DNA of 8,688 nt, taken from assembly GCA_046757585.1 (NCBI GenBank), contig JBHHYR010000158.1:1-8688 (forward strand), written 5' to 3'. Below the pieces are notes generated by a model. That model was not told the origin of the DNA. It searched no databases and was given only the letters and a program-made list of their open reading frames with translations. The translations under genes were made by a program, and so were the position numbers. Each line of letters begins with the position of its first letter. Position 1 is the first letter of the stretch. This DNA is from JBHHYR01 sp046757585. Lineage in GTDB: Bacteria; Desulfobacterota; Binatia; HRBIN30. Shown in pieces: positions 6,947 through 8,688 of the stretch.

Positions 6947-7375
6947 ATGCGTGACAACAACGTCGTAAGCGACACCTACGCTCACCTCCTGCAGCCTGAC
7001 ACGCTGTTGCCGTCGCAGTATTTCGCCGCGTTGAAGCGGAAGGGGCGCCATGAGCCCGAGCGCCGGCTAGCGATCGCAGTGCTCCAGGACGCGGTTGATT
7101 GCTTCCAAAAGCACCTGCGGGCACGCGACCGAAAGGCTCGCCAGTTGTTCCTTGACGCTGAGGAGTGGCTGGTCTCGGATGACCGAAGCTGGCCATTTTC
7201 CTTCGAGAACGTCTGCGACCTGTTGCAGATCAATCCGGAGTATCTCCGGCGCGGGCTGCTGCGCTGGAAGGCCCGCCAGCTCAACGAGCCCCAGCGAAAG
7301 GTCGTCCGGCTCATGCCCGTTCGGTCGCCGGCCGAGGAATCAGAGGATCCGCGGCGCAAGGCCAATGCGCGGTAA
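6947..7375 (+). CDS. Conserved-looking protein of unknown function with a possible helix-turn-helix
   Basis: This 142-residue cytoplasmic protein has no signal peptide and no membrane segment. I do not recognise a named family. Residues 36-75 (EPERRLAIAVLQDAVDCFQKHL... to AEEWLV) look like two amphipathic helices rich in Arg, Lys and acidic residues. Residues 78-110 (DDRSWPFSFENVCDLLQINPEYLRRGLLRWKAR) have the spacing of a helix-turn-helix: helix FENVCDLL, turn QINPE, helix YLRRGLLRWK. The tail from about 113 is charged and probably disordered. There are only two cysteines (C52, C90), so it is not an obvious Fe-S protein. I have the impression that similar small proteins occur in deltaproteobacterial and related environmental genomes, but cannot confirm it. 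It follows iscA by 164 nt, and the terminator comes directly after it, so it is likely the last gene of the isc transcript. DNA binding, and a regulatory role in Fe-S supply, are inferences only. Confidence 0.8.
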   Translation: MRDNNVVSDTYAHLLQPDTLLPSQYFAALKRKGRHEPERRLAIAVLQDAVDCFQKHLRARDRKARQLFLDAEEWLVSDDRSWPFSFENVCDLLQINPEYLRRGLLRWKARQLNEPQRKVVRLMPVRSPAEESEDPRRKANAR

Positions 7376-7398
7376 GTAGGCCGGCGCACCGCGTCACG

Positions 7399-7431
7399 GG
7401 CGGTGGGCGTGAGCCCACCGCCTCTTTCGTT
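7399..7431 (+). terminator. Rho-independent terminator after the isc operon
   Basis: GGCGGTGGGC (7399-7408) pairs perfectly with GCCCACCGCC (7413-7422) around a GTGA loop, followed by TCTTTCGTT. The stem has 10 uninterrupted, nearly all G-C pairs. The T tract is interrupted but adequate. It lies 24 nt past the stop of the unknown gene and separates the isc operon from sppA. Confidence 0.88.
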
Positions 7432-7464
7432 CCGGGTTGCTTTTGCCCGGCACCCCCAGCTGCT

Positions 7465-7471
7465 AAGGAGG
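7465..7471 (+). promoter_or_regulatory. Ribosome binding site of sppA
   Basis: AAGGAGG ends 7 nt before the ATG at 7479, so the start of sppA is well defined even though the protein lacks the expected N-terminal membrane anchor. No promoter is evident in the short gap after the terminator. Confidence 0.85.
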
Positions 7472-7478
7472 GGTTGTC

Positions 7479-8681
7479 ATGTGGCGTCGGCTCCGCCGCT
7501 ACGGCTCTCTGGCGTATTGGAACCTTTCCGAAGCGCTGCTGCGCTCGCTGGGGCGGCGGCCACCGTACGGCGTTCTCAAGCTGGACATCAGTGGCGAGCT
7601 TCCCGAACAGTCCGTCGAATATCGAGTCCTCGGCCTGTCCCGGCGCGACCGCGAAGACTATTTTGATCTGATCACTCTGCTGCGCTGGGCCCGAGAAGAC
7701 CCCCGCCTGCGCGCCGTATTGGTTTGCTGCGGTGATCTGCGCACGGGCTGGGCAAAGGTGCAGGAAATCCGCCGCAGCCTCAGCGCGTTGCGCGCCGCCG
7801 GCAAGACGCTCTGGGTGTATCTGGCGCATGCGGGAGTCCGCGAGTATCTGCTCGCCTCCGCAGCGGACCGGATCATCCTGGCGCCGGCTGGAACGCTGGA
7901 TGTCGCCGGGCTGTCCTCCGAAGTCACCTTTGTCGCCGGCACGCTGAAGAAACTCGGCATCGAAGCGGAGCTCGTCCAGATGGGCAAGTACAAATCCGCC
8001 GCCGAGACGTTTACGCGCAGCGACATGTCGGCTGCGCACGAAGAGATGGTCGAAAGCCTCCTCCAGGACATGTACGACCAGCTGGTGGGTGCGCTCGCCG
8101 AGGGGCGCCGGATGGAGCCGTCCGCGATACGCGCGCTGCTTGATCGCGGGCCCTTTGTGGCACACGAGGCGCAACGGGAGCACCTGGTCGATGCGCTGCT
8201 GTACGAGGACGAAGCCGAAGAGCGCTTGCGGGCGCAGTGCGACGGGGCGGCAACCGTCGCTAGGCGCGACTACTTCTCGCGCCGCGGCCACGCGGTGCGC
8301 CGCCAGGTCCTGCGGCGCAGTCGCACGTCGATCGGCCTGCTGCACCTGGCCGGTACGGTGAAAATGGGCGAAAGTGTCCCCGGCCCCGACGCGGCCAGCG
8401 CCTGCGGCGCCGCCTCGATCGCGCGCGACTTGAAAGATCTGCGCGAACACGATGACATCGGCGCCGTCGTCCTCCGTGTGTCCAGCCCCGGCGGCTCCGG
8501 CCTCGCCTCCGACCTCATCTGGCATGAGGTCGTGCGAACCCGCCAGCGGAAACCGGTGGTTGTTTCATTCGGTGACGTCGCTGCCTCGGGCGGCTTTTAC
8601 ATCGGGGTTGCCGGCAACCCGATGCTGGCCGAGGGCGGCACGATCGGCCGGCGCCGGGCTACAACAAAAACGCAAAAATAG
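7479..8681 (+). CDS. sppA: Signal peptide peptidase SppA, 67K type (S49), C-terminal part truncated or frameshifted
   Basis: SppA cleaves leftover signal peptides using a Ser/Lys dyad split over two tandem S49 domains. Domain 1 spans roughly residues 70-240 and ends with GKYKSAAETFTRSDMS, where K172 matches the catalytic lysine of the E. coli enzyme (K209). Domain 2 begins near 287 (IGLLHLAGTV), has RVSSPGGSG, and carries the catalytic serine in GDVAASGGFYIG (S370; E. coli S409). The Lys-Ser spacing (198) matches the family (200). After AEGGTI the expected TGSIGV-type continuation is missing: the frame turns into RRRATTKTQK and stops at 400 residues, whereas full-length members have about 550-620. 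The tail is A-rich, unlike its surroundings, so this is either a real truncation or an error near the sequence end. Residues 1-45 hold no hydrophobic anchor, which is unusual. A hairpin terminator precedes the gene, so it is probably transcribed separately. Confidence 0.88.
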   Translation: MWRRLRRYGSLAYWNLSEALLRSLGRRPPYGVLKLDISGELPEQSVEYRVLGLSRRDREDYFDLITLLRWAREDPRLRAVLVCCGDLRTGWAKVQEIRRSLSALRAAGKTLWVYLAHAGVREYLLASAADRIILAPAGTLDVAGLSSEVTFVAGTLKKLGIEAELVQMGKYKSAAETFTRSDMSAAHEEMVESLLQDMYDQLVGALAEGRRMEPSAIRALLDRGPFVAHEAQREHLVDALLYEDEAEERLRAQCDGAATVARRDYFSRRGHAVRRQVLRRSRTSIGLLHLAGTVKMGESVPGPDAASACGAASIARDLKDLREHDDIGAVVLRVSSPGGSGLASDLIWHEVVRTRQRKPVVVSFGDVAASGGFYIGVAGNPMLAEGGTIGRRRATTKTQK

Positions 8682-8688
8682 CTGAGCC

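Noticed and set aside
7311..8525. Long open frame on the - strand (404 codons) opposite sppA
   Set aside because: It lies antisense to a gene with firm family motifs and shows no recognisable domain; GC-rich codon use produces long mirror frames here.
1..8688. CRISPR array, tRNA, rRNA, phage or toxin-antitoxin genes
   Set aside because: I looked on both strands and found no regularly spaced repeats, no tRNA-like cloverleaf, and no such protein families.

Overview
This is a GC-rich window of about 8.7 kb with tightly packed genes, all on the + strand. It looks like the chromosome of an uncultured, proteobacterium-like organism. A Deltaproteobacteria/Desulfobacterota or Binatota type is my best guess, based on the UvrA and IscS/IscA style, the F420/flavin luciferase-like enzyme, and a kind of extragenic repeat that is common in environmental genomes. 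No rRNA or other marker in the window settles the taxonomy.

Layout: (1) 2-1760 holds a ThiD-type thiamine-precursor kinase, cut by the left window edge, followed 46 nt later by a luciferase-like (LLM) oxidoreductase. (2) 1761-2119 is a non-coding gap filled by a composite repeat: two facing copies of a C-rich/G-rich repeat, a strong hairpin that may terminate the upstream transcript, and a 17-bp near-perfect direct repeat at the outer edges. (3) 2120-4966 is a full-length uvrA for nucleotide excision repair. (4) 5021-5100 carries a very good sigma70-type promoter with two GACC/GGTC dyads at and just after the predicted transcription start. (5) 5173-7375 is an apparent iron-sulfur cluster operon: an IscS-type cysteine desulfurase, an A-type carrier (IscA), and a small protein of unknown function with a possible helix-turn-helix. 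It ends at a clear hairpin terminator (7399-7431). No iscU scaffold gene lies between iscS and iscA. (6) 7479-8681 is a 67K-type SppA (S49) peptidase whose reading frame breaks off just after the catalytic serine, in an A-rich tail at the right edge.

How the genes fit together: IscS takes sulfur from cysteine, and IscA would carry or insert Fe-S clusters; the third gene is probably co-transcribed and may be a regulator or partner. ThiD, UvrA and SppA are housekeeping functions. I see no phage, CRISPR, toxin-antitoxin or defence system. The most interesting items are the iscU-less isc operon with its unknown third gene and dyad-bearing promoter, the composite repeat upstream of uvrA, and the broken end of sppA.
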